In this document: positions 1 to 14,471 of the stretch, in pieces | How positions within the stretch are numbered: position 1 is the stretch's first letter | How the letters are laid out: each line of letters starts with the position of its first letter | Origin: Pycnopodia helianthoides | Taxonomy: Eukaryota > Echinodermata > Asteroidea > Forcipulatida > Asteriidae | Reading direction: 5' to 3' | Length of the DNA: 64,000 nt | Assembly (NCBI GenBank): GCA_032158295.1 | Contig: CM063243.1 | Span: 744,001-808,000 of the forward strand | Position numbers and translations under genes: made by a program | Notes under the pieces: generated by a model | Databases searched by the model: none | The model's input: the letters and a program-made list of their open reading frames with translations, nothing else | Told to the model about the DNA's origin: nothing

Positions 1-57
1 TAAAGATGTGAAGGCATCTTATTGATCTGACTATTATTTGATTTTGTTGTTTTGTAG

Positions 58-3000
58 GAGGATGAATACCTTCTTCATGAATACTATCTCTCATTGAAAG
101 CTCAAGAAACTAAAGGTTTTGAAGTAGATACCAGAGGATTTGAAGAAGATGAGCCACATTTCTATAACACAGATAAAGAGGTTGCCACTGCTAGTGAAGT
201 GAGTTGAGTTGTTGTTTTGTGTTTGGAGAAGTTCAGGATGAGTTGCTCCCCATCTCCCCACCCCCCCCCCCCCTCCCCCCAAAAAATCCACCCACAAATA
301 AACAAACAAAAACAACACTAAAAAAACCACGAGAACCACAGTGAAAATAATAACAAGATAAAGACAAAGGAAAGGAAAAGAAAAGAAAAACAATTATATT
401 AATTTTTTTTTACAAATTTATCAAATCTTTTGAAACAGGAATTGAATTGTTTCTTACAAACATTACTTGGATTTTGTTTTTGATTCAGAAGTTTTTCTAG
501 TTGAACATTAGCATTTGTATTATTATTTAACATGGTTGAAACACTTTTAAATGTGAACATTACTGTTACCAGTACTGACTATTGCAGACTTTGTACTGTA
601 ATCACCAACTACTCTTTTTAGATTTATGAAAGATCAGCTTCAACTTACAATTGTAAAGTGAACAATGATTACAAATATTGAATACATTTATTGATGTGCT
701 AGAGCTGTCTAAACACATTGTATAAATACATTCATGAAGGGTCAATAAGTGAAATTCTTTATTTTGTAGTCTGTCTCTCAGTTCGATGGTGGACGAAGTG
801 AGACTGATGAGCCAGGTGATGAACTTAGTACCACAACAGGTAGCACAAGCAAGGTCAAGACAACGGTGAGTGCCTTCTCTTCTTAAACTCAATACATCTT
901 TGCTGGATTCTCTGTTTAATACTTTGACCGTCTATGTTTTTGCAGCTTGTCACACATTTTACTACTTTTAGCGTTTGTCAGCTTTTTACACCTTACTCTT
1001 TTGAGATAGCCCAATGCAAGTACGCATTATTTGAAAGCTCTTGTCCTGTTCTATTATTTGGTGCTAAATTTAGCAAAGTCCAGGGAGTCGATAAAAAGTC
1101 CTGACCATGCTGACCTACATAGCATGAACTCCAGAATTTGTGTACTTATTTTTGATGTTTTAGGAGCCAGCAGCAGTTGAAAGATACAAAACACAAAAAG
1201 ACCCAGCTGTAATCATTCAATAGATTCTTGAATCAAGTATGCATAAAGAAACTAATTTTTGAGGGCCCAACCCCTCAAGAATACACATCAAAAATATGTC
1301 TTGTATTTGTAAAAAGTTGAATGTGCATAATGGATACCGAATAGCTTTACCATCAATCCCATAGTTACAAGTTCAAAACTCGCGTTACAGCCAGGGCCCA
1401 ATTTCATAGAGCTGCTTAAGCACAAAAAGTAGCTAAGCACAATGAATTTATGCTTACCAGGATATGGCTACCAGCCAAAATGCCATTTCTCATGTACAAT
1501 CTGTGACTGGTATCCTGTAAATTTTTGCTTAGCAGAAAAATTTTAAGCAATATATTTTCTGCTTAAGCGGCTCTATGAAATTGAACCCAGTATTGCCTTG
1601 TGGGATGATACACATGAAAGTAGACATTTTTCTTTATCGCCTTCTTCCAATATACCCCCCTTGGTTTTGGAATAATTCATTATCTTTCAAGCGCATCAGC
1701 TGCAGAGTGCCTACCATTCAAATCAGTCTATTTTTACAGGCAGCCTCAAGTTGCAATTCAGAAATTGTTGTAATTTATAATCAAAGATAAAAAGAACTAG
1801 CCAATATCCGAAGCAGCCTCGATTTTTATGACACTGCGTGGGAGAAAACCAACAGATTACCGATTGATTATGTGCTGTTCCACCTCACCTCCTTTGGAGT
1901 TTTTCAGAGACAACATTTCTCATATCAGATTTGAAGCTCAAGACATTTCGACTCTGTGTATTTGTCTTCAGGCCTTGTGCTTAAGCTTGTGTAAAGTAGC
2001 CCGCCGGGCCAGTAAACTGTGCATTTTACTTGCCCCCAGGAAGTTTTAGTAGCCCAGATTTTAAACAGGAATTGCCATATAAATGTAACGTTCTGATGTG
2101 TTAATGATTAATGATCAAATGAAGTTATATTCACACACTCAATAACGATTAACACATTTTATACATTAATTATTTACATCTGAAAAGGAAGAAATGAGCA
2201 TTTAAACAAATAGGTTGCACAGTTTTTAGTGCCCACAGGGCAATTGAGAAGTGGTGTTTACTAGCCCATAGCATTTTTTACTAGACAATGTACGCCGGGC
2301 TAGTGTTAACGGCGAGCCCTGGTCTTCTTATATAAGACTTGAATTGAAGCTCAAGACATGTCTTATGATTTTAAGTATTTCTATTTTCTTTCTTCTTCCA
2401 GCAGCAGTCTAAGAAGGCACCTGGACCATTCCGAAGGATGAAGCCCCAACCAAGACTCCCTCTTCTTGGACAACTCAGGAAAAAAGAAGAAGAGAAAAAA
2501 AAGGTGAGATGTAATGACAAGATGACAGGCAAATCAAATTTGGGTTTTGGGACTGTCTGTAATTTCAAGAAAATTGAGACAGTTTGTGTCATGTCAGTGC
2601 AAAAACGTTGTATCTCCTAAAATAGACTTGCATTACGCACAATTTTAAATAGTAAGAACGTTGTGTCTCTCTTAAAACAGCCCAGATGTGCACATAAAAC
2701 AAGTACAAGCTGAGATGCAACTTTTTTTGCACGGAGCATTTTCGTGCAAGATACAGAGTTTTTGCAAAATCGTGACTATTAGTTCCTTACATTTTGAGTG
2801 TAACAATCTATTGAATGATGTTATACTGTGCGTGTTGGATAAATGGAATCTGCTTAGTTGTGCTGTTACCATGTGTGTTGTCCCAATATTGATCAGCATT
2901 GTTTTTTGGGGGTGATTTCAGTTACAATTTTTGTTTATGTTTGACGGATCAAATTTTTTTGTCACGCACTCTTGAATGAAAATATTCTTGGCAAAGTGTA

Positions 3001-6000
3001 TCAGTTTGACAGCCTGTGAAGTTTGAAATCACATCATAACAATCAATTCTAGAAAACCAAAGGGATCACCTTAAAGGGATGCAACTTTGGTGTGTTGTGG
3101 CCGAGCGGATAAGAACACCGGACTCAAGTTCTGGAGTTTCTGATCAGCAGAGTGTGGTTCGAGTCCCGGTCAAGACACTTGTGTCCTTAAGCAAGACACT
3201 TAACCATTATTGCTGCGTCCTTCGGATGGGACGTAAAGCCGTGGTCCCGTGTGTTGTGTAATGCACGTAAAAGAACCCAATGCACTTATCGTAAAAGAGA
3301 AGGGGTTCGCCCCGGTGTTCCTGGTTTGATTGGCTGCAAATTGTGCCACAGACACTTGTAAACCATCACATGGTGCTATGTAAAGGAAAAGGGTCTCATA
3401 CTTCAAAACGTACATGTAGTTCCGCATACCTTCCAGGATAAATACCGCAGGCCTAGAACAGTAGTATTAAGCACGGTATAAATGTAAAGTATTATTATTA
3501 CATTATTTCATTTTGAATATCAAGTAATAATCCACAAGGGAAACTGACGTGGTGATTTTAAATAATATTTTGGTTGAACAAAGAAAAATTGACTAGAGCA
3601 ATTAATTAATTGTGTTTAATAACCAGTTGATTGATTTTGTAATAACAGAAAGAATTAGCGAGTAAACCGGCCCCTTACAATGACAAGGAAGATGCAGCTA
3701 AACTCTTCAAAACAACTAAAGAAATGGGTAAGAATTTGAAGTCAAGTCACATTGTTTTAACTCAAATATGACAAATTTGGTAGGATTTGATTAATTTGTT
3801 AAAGTCAAATGATTTTTAAGATAATGTTAATGATGTTTCAAAAATTTATCAAGCTTTGAGTGCAATCTGTAGGTTGGTTTTCATGTACTTCAAGATTATA
3901 CTTTGTCAATGTTACTAGAGCTCTTTGTCTTTAAAAGTAACCAAGAAACTTTGTGAATTTGTTTTTCATAAATGCAGCTAAAGCCGGTCCAGTCCTTACT
4001 AAGACACTTGCAAGACGAACTTACAGTCAGAGACAGCAAACATTGACTACGTTTGAGAAGCAGTTTGAGCTGGTAAGACATTCAGTGTGACAAGCTGAAA
4101 GATAAAATTATCTCTGCTCTCTAAGTCTCTCATAGTTTGGTTTTGATAAGCAGAACGCTTCAAAGTAAATATTTGTTTGTCGGATCGCTGTAATAAAAGG
4201 TAGACCAAGTGATTCTACAAAACTGGTCATTTTTTGTTTAAAGGAAAAAAGTTTTGTGGAGGGAAGCTTTGCTTTCGATCACTTTTAACAGATTGAACAA
4301 AATCGATATGATGCATTGAAAAGTAAGACAGGATAATGTCCAAGATTGTAATTGATCACCATGGAAACAGAATATCATTTTTTTCTATTAAAAAAGAAGA
4401 AGAAATATTGCAAGGCGGGACGGTCACTTCAAGGTGAGGGCTACACTTATCGACTGTCACCAGGGGCATGTTGCCACCTACTCTTAGGGCTAAAACAGGG
4501 TTACCCCCTTCACCGTACTAAGGATTTAGGCATGGGTATCATCCACTAGGAGCCTTACTGGTACAGCAGAACGCACTAACTTCACAACTTTTTACAAAGA
4601 AGATATGGTTAAGGCCTTGCTCAAGGGCACAAGTGTCATGACCGGAATTCGAACCCACACTCTGCTGCTGACAACACCAGAGCTTGGGTCCGGTAATCTT
4701 GACCGTTCGGCCACGACACGCCACTTTGGTAAAATTACTTCATTCACAACAGTTCATTATGTCGTAATGACTTAAAAGGATTGACATTTTTGTTCTCCTC
4801 AGTTGTTAGAAGGGAACTTATGGCAGTGATTTTGTAAAACTGTATTTGTTGACCCCTTTTTCAGGATCTTGAAGTGGAGTTAATGGAAATAATGGATGAT
4901 GAATGGAGTGAATTTGTAACAACTCTTCTTGCAAAACGAGAATTGATTGATGCTGCAGCATGTCATCAAGCACTCAAGGTATGATTCAACAACTGCTGTC
5001 TATGAGTAGTAACATGTTATAAATTACCTTCAAGGCAATGTGTGGATTGGTGTTTTAGTTTATAGCAAGTGTCCCCCCCCCACTCCCAAAAGGCTGCGTG
5101 ATCATAATTCAGATTGATATTTGACAACAGAATAAAAATAAGATTGTAGTTGTCAAATGCTTTGTGTTCTTAATTATTGTTGGTTAAGGAGAAGTGCAAA
5201 ATTAAACAAGCGTTAACACAGGGTTAAACCTTGTGTAGCCTCTTTGTACCATGGGTTACTTAAGGTTCATCAATGTGTTACTTCATGTTTAATATTGCTT
5301 CTCTTATGTAGACAATCTTTAGAGTAGAATGATGATTTCATACATTGGGTTATCCCGGTATTACGGAAAGCCCTTCTAATACATCACCAACTGTACTTCC
5401 TGTAAATGTTAATACAGGGTTGTCCATAATCAGGAATATCATCCTGGCACTACAGAAAGCCCAACAAGACTTTACCCAATTTGCTTCTTGTAAATGTTAA
5501 TACATGTCCTGTATTGGGAATATTATCCTGGTAAGCTCTACTAAGACTTTACCCAATGTACTTGCTGTAAATGTAGATACAGGGTTGGCCAGTATCGGAA
5601 ATATTACCTATCAAGCCCTATTAAGAAGTTACTTACGTGTTTACTGTACTGCCTGTAAATGTTGAAAAATGGATGATCTTTTTTTCTTGTGTAAGGTTTC
5701 CAATTTATAGACTTTTCTAAGTTTCTATTGTTGATAAAGAAACCGCGCTGGTTGGCATGGACAGCCAAATGTAAGCAAAACATTCAGTCATGTTAACACA
5801 GATGGTGTGACCAACATTGTTTTTGCATATTTGTGTAAACATTGTTACAAACTGTGGCTATCTGTGTTTGCTTTGCATTTATGGCTTCCCTTAGTTTTCC
5901 AACCTTGGTTGGCAAAAACTCAGACTGTGACGTTGCAATAGAAAGGTCTACAAGATGACTCATTTATCATTGTTTACCCCCTGCTTTTTCTGTGTGCTTT

Positions 6001-9000
6001 CTGCTTTTCTCTCTCCCTATTCATGTATTTCCACTTGACTGCTTCTGTTCACTTGTATACCTGTTTATGTGTGTTGTCATGTCATTTAGCCTTCGAGAAA
6101 GACTCTGCTAGGTCGAAACGTCAGGCCATTAACAATTTTTTTTGCATTTATACCACAGGTCCTTCTTATTTTCTCATTTATTGTAACTTTACATTAATGA
6201 TACAGGTCAAACTTATTGATTCTCCTCCATGTGATCTACAATATTGTATTGATTTAATTTTTGTCACTTGTTTCTCTTCTCAGGGTGACCTACCTCTAAC
6301 TGATACAATGATTGAACTCCTGTGTACAAGAAATAACTCAGTAAGTCATAAAGATGGGCCCTTCCTCTTTGACACCTAGTGAGGGCAGGAATTTGTTTGT
6401 TTGTTTGTAATTGAGTGCAGTTTGGAAGGAGGGAGGTCCAAGCCATAGAACTCAGAGAATGTTGTGATTAGTTATCTTTGTGTACCTGCTTTGAGGCAAT
6501 TCATGTAGGCTGCCATTTTAGCTGTATGGCAAATTTCAGCTTTCCCATTGCTTGATCTGGTTAATTTTACCATACAGGCATGTCATATGGTATACGTGAT
6601 ACTCTATGTCAATAGCTGACATAGAGGGCGTGTACAGCAGACACAGACACTGATTGAGCTCAGCATGCTCTGTTTTATATATCTGTGACCAAATTCTTCC
6701 CAATCTCTGTATAAAGCTACAAGGAAAGAATTTGTGTGTCCCCTTTCCCAGTGCAAATGCTTGAACAGAAAATCAGAAATGTCTATTTCAAGAGTTGAAC
6801 ATCCTCCCACCAAACGTCAAGCCCCCCCCCACTTCCCCCAGCAGCCCCCCCCCTCCAGTTTCACCCAAAATAAAAATAGCAGATAGTTCCTGATAGACGC
6901 CATCTTTACGGGCAACTTAGGTTTTGTCTGTTGGCCGCGTCAAGTGTTCTAATTTTTCTACGCAGTCAAGTGATTCACTGACCAATCATGCAAAGAATTT
7001 TATAAAACTCCTGTGCACCACATGCAATATTTACACAAAACGCATAGTTGTGTGTTCATAGAACGACTATCATTGCCCATAAAGATGGCTGACTTTACTT
7101 TGTGTAATGTCAAGTGGGAACTATCTATAAATACCTGGATTTGTCTGTGCATCCTTAATCTGGAAGTCACTGGTCATGACCCAGTCCCTACAGAACTCCA
7201 CCAGCCACTCGGAGCAGTGGCTTCAATCCCCAGGCTTAGACGGATTATCACTGTTTAAAATAAGAATTCAAAAGCTGACATCATGCACACATACTTGCAT
7301 ATCCATATACATCATTGATGATTCTACCTGTCTTCATCACCAGGCACTCAGTTCAATCAAGAAGGCATATAACAAGGAGTATTCCACTAACATCATGGAT
7401 GACATTAAGAATGAAACCAAGGGTCAACTCAGACATCTCTTCCTCGCTCTAGCCAAGGTAGGTTCAGCTTGGACTATTACCCTATTTTCCTGCGTATAAG
7501 GAGCTCAGTGTGTAAGGCACGTTACCCAAAATCACTGAATTATGTTTCCAAGTGTCACTCTATAAGCAACACACTGATGAAAGAATGATAGAGTTCATAT
7601 TTCAAAGTCACTTTGATTGAAGCGGGTAATCTTTCAGACAGAACTGATTGGAATGAGGCAACCACAGTTGCATCTCCTTTGATGGATGTATTACATGCTT
7701 AAAAAGAAACTCATTGTCAAGCTTCAGAGTTTGAACCAGAGTCTGTATTAAAAAGTTTTTCTGGTTTATTACCTTCTTCAAAATCAATAAAGGAAGTTTA
7801 AGTTTTTCTTAAATGGATTGTTTGTAATTATTGTAGGGAACCTGTATGGAGTACAGCAGTCGATGCTGATAGAGCTGTCCTGTTTTATTCCTTATCAATA
7901 AGCATTGTGGTGTGGTGTGTAGTTTTAATTATTGACTGGTTCATCTTATGGTTTAATATTGTTTGTCATCTTTATATGATATTTGATTATTTCCTCCTCT
8001 TTTTTGGTGCTGTTTTGATTTTAATTTGTACAGCGCCTTGGAGTCAAGTCATGGATATAAGGCGCTTTATAAGCATCTTTTAATATTATTATTATGTAGT
8101 TAAAGATTTCTGTTCTCTGGATTGATTGTAATTATTTGTAGGGTACCCGTACAGGGCTTGAATTTGACACTGGACCGCAGGCCCAAGGCCATTGATTTTA
8201 GCATTGGGCCAGTAAACTCAGAACCGGACAAGTCCGGCGGTCTTGTGATTTTAATTCAATAACAATTCATGTACATGTACCTCACTCTATAATATCTTGA
8301 ATAGAAACAAATTATGTTCAAATGTTGACTTTGAGTAATGATTTGAATATACCTAATACCCTTAATGACAAATGAGGTAAATCTTCTCTTATATGTCTTA
8401 GTGCTTGTTCAATTAATTGCAAGTAAAACTGTGAAATTAAGTCTTTTCTCAGTTTGAATCTGGTCTTTTTAAGATTATTTCTGGTCCAGTAAACATTTTG
8501 TGATACAAGTCCTGTGGTCTTGTGGATTTTTCCCCCAAATTCGAGCTCTGCCGTATGGAGAGTACAGCAGTCGATGCTGGTAGAGCTTTCTTGTTTTATT
8601 CATTATCGATAAACATGAAAGTTGAAGTTTTCTATTCTCTGGATTGATTGTAATTATTTGTAGGGTACTCGTATGGAGAGTACAGCAGTGGATGCTGGTA
8701 GAGCTTTCTTGTTTTATTCATTATCGATGAACATGGAAGTTGAAGTTTCTATTTTCTGGATTGATTGTAATTATTTGTAGGGTACCTGTATGGAGAGTAC
8801 AGCAGTCAATGCTGGTAGAGCTTTCTTGTTTTATTCATTATCGATGAACATGGAAGTTGAAGTTTCTATTTTCTGGATTGATTGTAATTATTTGTAGGGT
8901 ACCTGTATGGAGAGTACAGCAGTCAATGCTGGTAGAGCTTTCTTGTTTTATTCATTATCGATAAACATGAAAGTTTTAAGTTTCTATTCTTGGATTGATT

Positions 9001-12000
9001 GTAATTATTTGTAGGGTACTCGTATGGAGAGTACGGCAGTCGATGCTGGTAGAGCTAAACATGATGCAGAGATATTGATGGAGAACCTGATAGTGAGAGA
9101 TGGAAAGCAGATTCAGGCAAGATGGCCGAGTTGTTCAGAATAGCGAGCTTCTCTCAGATTAGAGAAGTTCTGGAACACTATGAGCAGGTCAGTAACATGG
9201 TTTATCAAATCATATCGAATCATATCAAATCATATTGTGGTTGACTTAAGAACCGAATCTTGGTGGACCTGCAGAGTGCCAAGACATAAAAGAAAACGAA
9301 AATTGTCACTCAGCGAAATGTAGCTTAGAACTTTCACTGGACTGAAAATATTTATGGAAGACCATTTTCTTCTAATAACCATCAGTGTATGTAATGTTGA
9401 TTGTTGTTGAAGCTATCAATGAATGGAGTTGTATAATTCACACAAGAGAAAAGAAAAGAATAGCTTATTTTTAGCGACACTATAATGATGGTTGCTGGTG
9501 TAATTACACTCAAGTAAATTGCCTCTGGATTTTTTTCAAAGACTGGGGGGGGGGAATTACTGAGTTTACGGTGCTTGACATACATTGGTATATGTCCAAA
9601 CACAATAAGATTCTTTATCTCAAACTTAAAATACACCCATTCAAATTGTTACATCTCTGTGGATACAACTTTTGTTTCTTTGATCCTGTACAATTTTATC
9701 CTCCTGTATAATTGTGTACACAAAATTGCTTGTCTGTAGAATTCCCCCATGGAGACCTTTTGTTTTCCCTGTGCCCGTTTGTCCTCAGTCTCCATAAGGT
9801 AGCGAATATCAAAACACTAATGATGTTACTGGGTTTGAATTTTAGCTAAACGAGAGCAGAGTCCAAGATGAGTTTCGTTCAACGCTAGCTGGGGACTATC
9901 GGGATGCAATGCAAGCATTGGGTAAGTTTTTTTCATTGGTTGTAGACCCTCATGGGGAAGCTTTGTGTTTAGATTGTCCACATATTGCTGAGTCTAAGAT
10001 CAGAATGATTATCAGCTCCCTTGCACCAATACTATACTGATAGAGATTTAACTTGCACAACAATGTGTCAAGATAGATTCTAAGGGATATTAAGTGTCCT
10101 TCTGGCCACCTGGGCCCAATTTCATAGAGCTGCTCAAACAGAAAATATGGCATAAGTGTTTTCTGCTTAGCAGAAATGAGCAGGATGTCAGTCTCAGATT
10201 CTACTTGTGACATGGTAGTTTGGCTGGTAACCTTGTTCTGGTAAGCATGAATGACCATGAGGAGCAGTCAGAAGGCACCCACATGGAAAACAACTTAATA
10301 GGAGTCCTTAATTCTTCAAAAGCAAAATCACATTTTCTTTCACCCATGAATGAGAACAAAGATTTTCTTATGGTGTATCTATTTGCCGTCTTTGCCATAA
10401 TTGACCATTGTACAACTTGATACCGTATTGTAACTAAATCTTTTCAATGCAAATTTGGTATCGCTATCTGACTGCTGAAAGAGACAATATTGATGCACCA
10501 CAGTTGTATCTTTCTCAACATTTTTCTGATGTTTGCACAAATCTATCAATGTGGGACATTAAAGGAACATTACCGAATTGGTTTTTTCTAACAAAACAGT
10601 TGCTGGCAGTGTAAGCACTTTATGTAATCCACTATATACATAAACTGACAAACCTGTAGAAGTTTGAGATCGATCGGCCATCTGGGTCACGAGAAAATAG
10701 TGAACAACCGATTACACATTTGCATGAAAATCATATAGATTCAACAAATGAATAAAACGCTCACTGACCGATAAACTCCAATCGGAAAATTAGTTTATTC
10801 ATTTCTCATCAAATATGGCATTTCAGAGAGAAATATTTCAAAGGATGTTTTCTACTATCATCATCATTAGACCGTGTAAGTTTTATGTAAATCTGTGATA
10901 AAAAAGTATATTTTACAAGTTTTTTTCTTACCAATTCTGTAATGTTCCTTTAACTTTTGATTCAATGCCAGTTGTGTATTTGCAAGAGTACACAACCCTT
11001 CTCCCAAAATGATTGACATCCTATTTGTACTGAATAGATTGACATCCTATTTGTAGTGAACATTGTTCTGTGTTGCAATAACCTAATATGACTCTGGTTT
11101 CATGGAAATATTTGTGTTGTGTACACAAATACGGAATATACATGTAGTTTAATGAATCCTCTCTCCAGTAAATTAGAGTTGTATCTTGTAAAGGAGTAGT
11201 GTTAGCAGACTGTGGATTGTATCTAACCACCCCCCCCTCCTTCCCATGGGTAGTACTCAGAGCCCTCTAAAAAAATGTTTTTGTAAAGTCTGTCTAATGA
11301 AGGTACCTTTTTGACCCAGACATGTCTGAACCTGTTTGTGATTAAACCAGAACTTAGAAGGGGCCTTTGGCCACAAGTGTAGTTGTCTGGGGCCTTTCGT
11401 TCCAGACATGTCTGAACATGTTTGTAATTAAACTAGAACTTATAAAGGGGCCTTTGGCCACAAGTGTAGCTGTCTGGGGCCTTTGGTTCCAGACATGTCT
11501 GAATAGGTTTGTGATCAGACAAAATAAAGGGGCATTTGTCCTCAAGTGTGGTCTATTTCAAAAAAAGAAAAAAGAAAATATATTAAAAGATGGAGAACAC
11601 TTACACCTGCAAACAAAAAGTGTTTCGACTAGTATGTTCTTGTTTTGTTTTGTTTTTTAATGAATTGTTAATAATTTATTGCAAAAAAAAAATCCAACAA
11701 CAATATACTGAAGAAGTTGCTATTTATACTTGTAAACTTGCAGGTACAACCATGTGTAAATCTTTGATGGTTCTAAAACGGTGTCAAGTAATAAATCACA
11801 AGGGAAACTGACTGGGTCAATTTCAAATAGTTTGGGGGTTTCTTTGTTCAACCCCAAACTACTTTTTATTGAGGTCATTGTATCTAGCCATCTGAGTAGA
11901 TTGGTTAAATTTTATGATCTGATGTTCTTTGGTCAATTCCAGGCGAAACATTTTTGAAGGTTTCAATCGATCTCATAATTAAAAAATGTCAAAAACCAGT

Positions 12001-14375
12001 CTTAAATATTTCTCTTTGCAAGTGCCTTGAGTACCTTATTGGTAGATACATGCACTATATGAGACCCTGATATTATTTTAATAGTGTAGGATGTATTTTT
12101 TTAGACCTTGGGGCGCTGGTTTATTTCCCGAAACTGAAGTTGAAATTCAGACATCCATTCCTAGGAATTGTCAGTTTTTCTGGGGCCAGTGGGAAGGTCA
12201 TCGTGTAGGTGGTACAGACGTTTAGGATACTCTTAATCCATCTTTGAAACCATCCTATTGGGTTATCTTTAGAGGTCTTTCGGATCTTTTTAAAAATAGT
12301 TTTTTAAATCTTATTTTTTTATTATTTTAATCTTGTAATGAACCCAGTTGTCGGTAAATATTTGGACATAGCACATCCGTATAAAATGTTAGCATCTACA
12401 TATGTAAATATGTTATGATTTGGGGTTATCTGGGTCATAGTCTGGTGATTGTGGATTATTTGCTTTTCCAATGCCGATGACGCACCATGTATAGTACCGC
12501 CCTTCGTTCCCTTTTCAATCATCAGGTGCATGTTGGAATCGGTTAACAGTTGTAACATTGTCCCAGATTGTTTAAATAAAGCATTCCACGGTAACACTGG
12601 AGTCATGTAGTAATTCACTTGGTTCAATGCATGGGATGAAATGCATATAATAATAATAAAACAGCATTTAGGTCTAGTAGAAATTAAGTTTTAAAGTATT
12701 ATCAAATTGTTGGAAAAGCAAGCGTGAACAAGCTGGAAGAGAGTGATGCTGTGCATTTGTCTGAGGTCGTCAGAAAGTGAATTCCAAAGTTGGAAAAGGC
12801 CCTGTCCCCGTAACTGGCCAAGCGAGTCCGGGGAACATAAAGCTTATTGCTGATAGATCCGGCCTGGTCTGGTATTGAAATGTCATTCCTAATACTACTG
12901 TCTGGGTACATGTGCTTTTAAAATTGTTTTTAGAGGGCCCTGGGTGCAATTTTTTTTTTCGTACCACACTTGAGACAGGGGGTCAAAAGTGAAGGGATCC
13001 GGGAAAGCGCCCATACCTTATGCGTGTATGCATTGGCTCTAGTGTGGTACGGAAAAAACAATCGCGCCCTGGGTACTTCTGAGGGGGGTGAGATACAATC
13101 CACAGTCCTTATACTAAATTTTCCAAGCACTTTGGATGCAACAAACTGCACTGCATGCAAAAGTAACACTTTGGTAGAACTAGAGTCATTTTTCTACCAG
13201 TGTTTCTATTCCGAAGATTAAATTGTATTCATTTCAAATGCAAATTTTCTTCTTGGAAACTATGCCTGGAACTGGTTGCCTATAATTTACCTCTTAAGAA
13301 TCTATGATTTAATAAGAATCTTAACAATTGTTGATTTGATTTTCAGTGAAGTGTCTGTATAACTGTGCTATGTACATGGCAGAGAGACTTCGTATAAGTC
13401 TAGTCAAGAAAAACAGCTCAAGCTTAATCCGTCTTCTTGTCACAAGATCAGAGGTGAGATTGTACTTCATTTAGTCACATTTTCTTATATGAACCTTTCT
13501 TTTAATTGACATGACTTTTTTCAAAGAGACTTCTGAATCTTTATTTGTGAGGTTTATATATCTTGATCAGATTCAGAGTTTAATCTGACTAAAGGTAGAA
13601 GAATGACCCAAGATATCTTGAGTGTTATGGTCAAGTGATCTGGTGCACCGGCCTCAAGTTCTGGGCCCAATTTCATGGCTCTGCTTACCGCCGAATTCTG
13701 CGCTTGCGGTGACCATTCTCCGCTTACTGTTCAAGCGCCGAATTTCTGCGCTAGCTGTGTAAGCGTAGAATGCCTAGTAACGTGGAGTACGCACGCGCAC
13801 AAGCCCAGAACTTGAGGCCGGTGCACCAGATCACTTGACCATAACCCGTGAAATACGCTTGACGTAAGCGCGGAATTCCCTGCTTCCGCAAGCGCCGATT
13901 CTTTGCTTACGGTAAGCAGAGCCATGAAATTGGGCCCTGGTGTTGTCAGAGTGTGGGTTCAGATCCCGGTCATGGCACTTGAGTCCTTGAGTAAAACACT
14001 TAACCATGATTGCATTGTCCTTCGAATGGGACATTAGCCGCTGGACCCAGAGTGTTGTTTAAGGCATGAAAAAGAATCCATACCACTTAATCATAATCAT
14101 TTGAAACCACTGATTTGATGTTTTTAGTGTACCTATACTGTCTATATTACCTTTTATCTGTATTTGTTTTCTAAGGTTTAAAAACTGTATGGATTTTGTT
14201 GTACATGTATATATATATATTTGATTGGCTATAATTTTCCCTCCTTTTTCTGGATACCATCCCATTGTTCTTTGCCTCTCTTTTTTGCTATAAATGGATA
14301 TGTTTTTGTTTGTTCTTGTTTATGCCTCTGACGAAGGTCCGGTTTGGATCGAAAGCTAAGGCCATCTACCCTAAA

Positions 14376-14471
<96 letters not shown>

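Noticed and set aside
5..393. Minus-strand 100-codon frame at 91-393
   Set aside because: It runs antisense to an annexin exon and through a C-rich low-complexity tract; composition is an artefact.
6095..6135. Second hammerhead-like site (GGTCGAAACGTCAGGCC)
   Set aside because: It has GAAA but no CTGANGA core or stem II on either strand.
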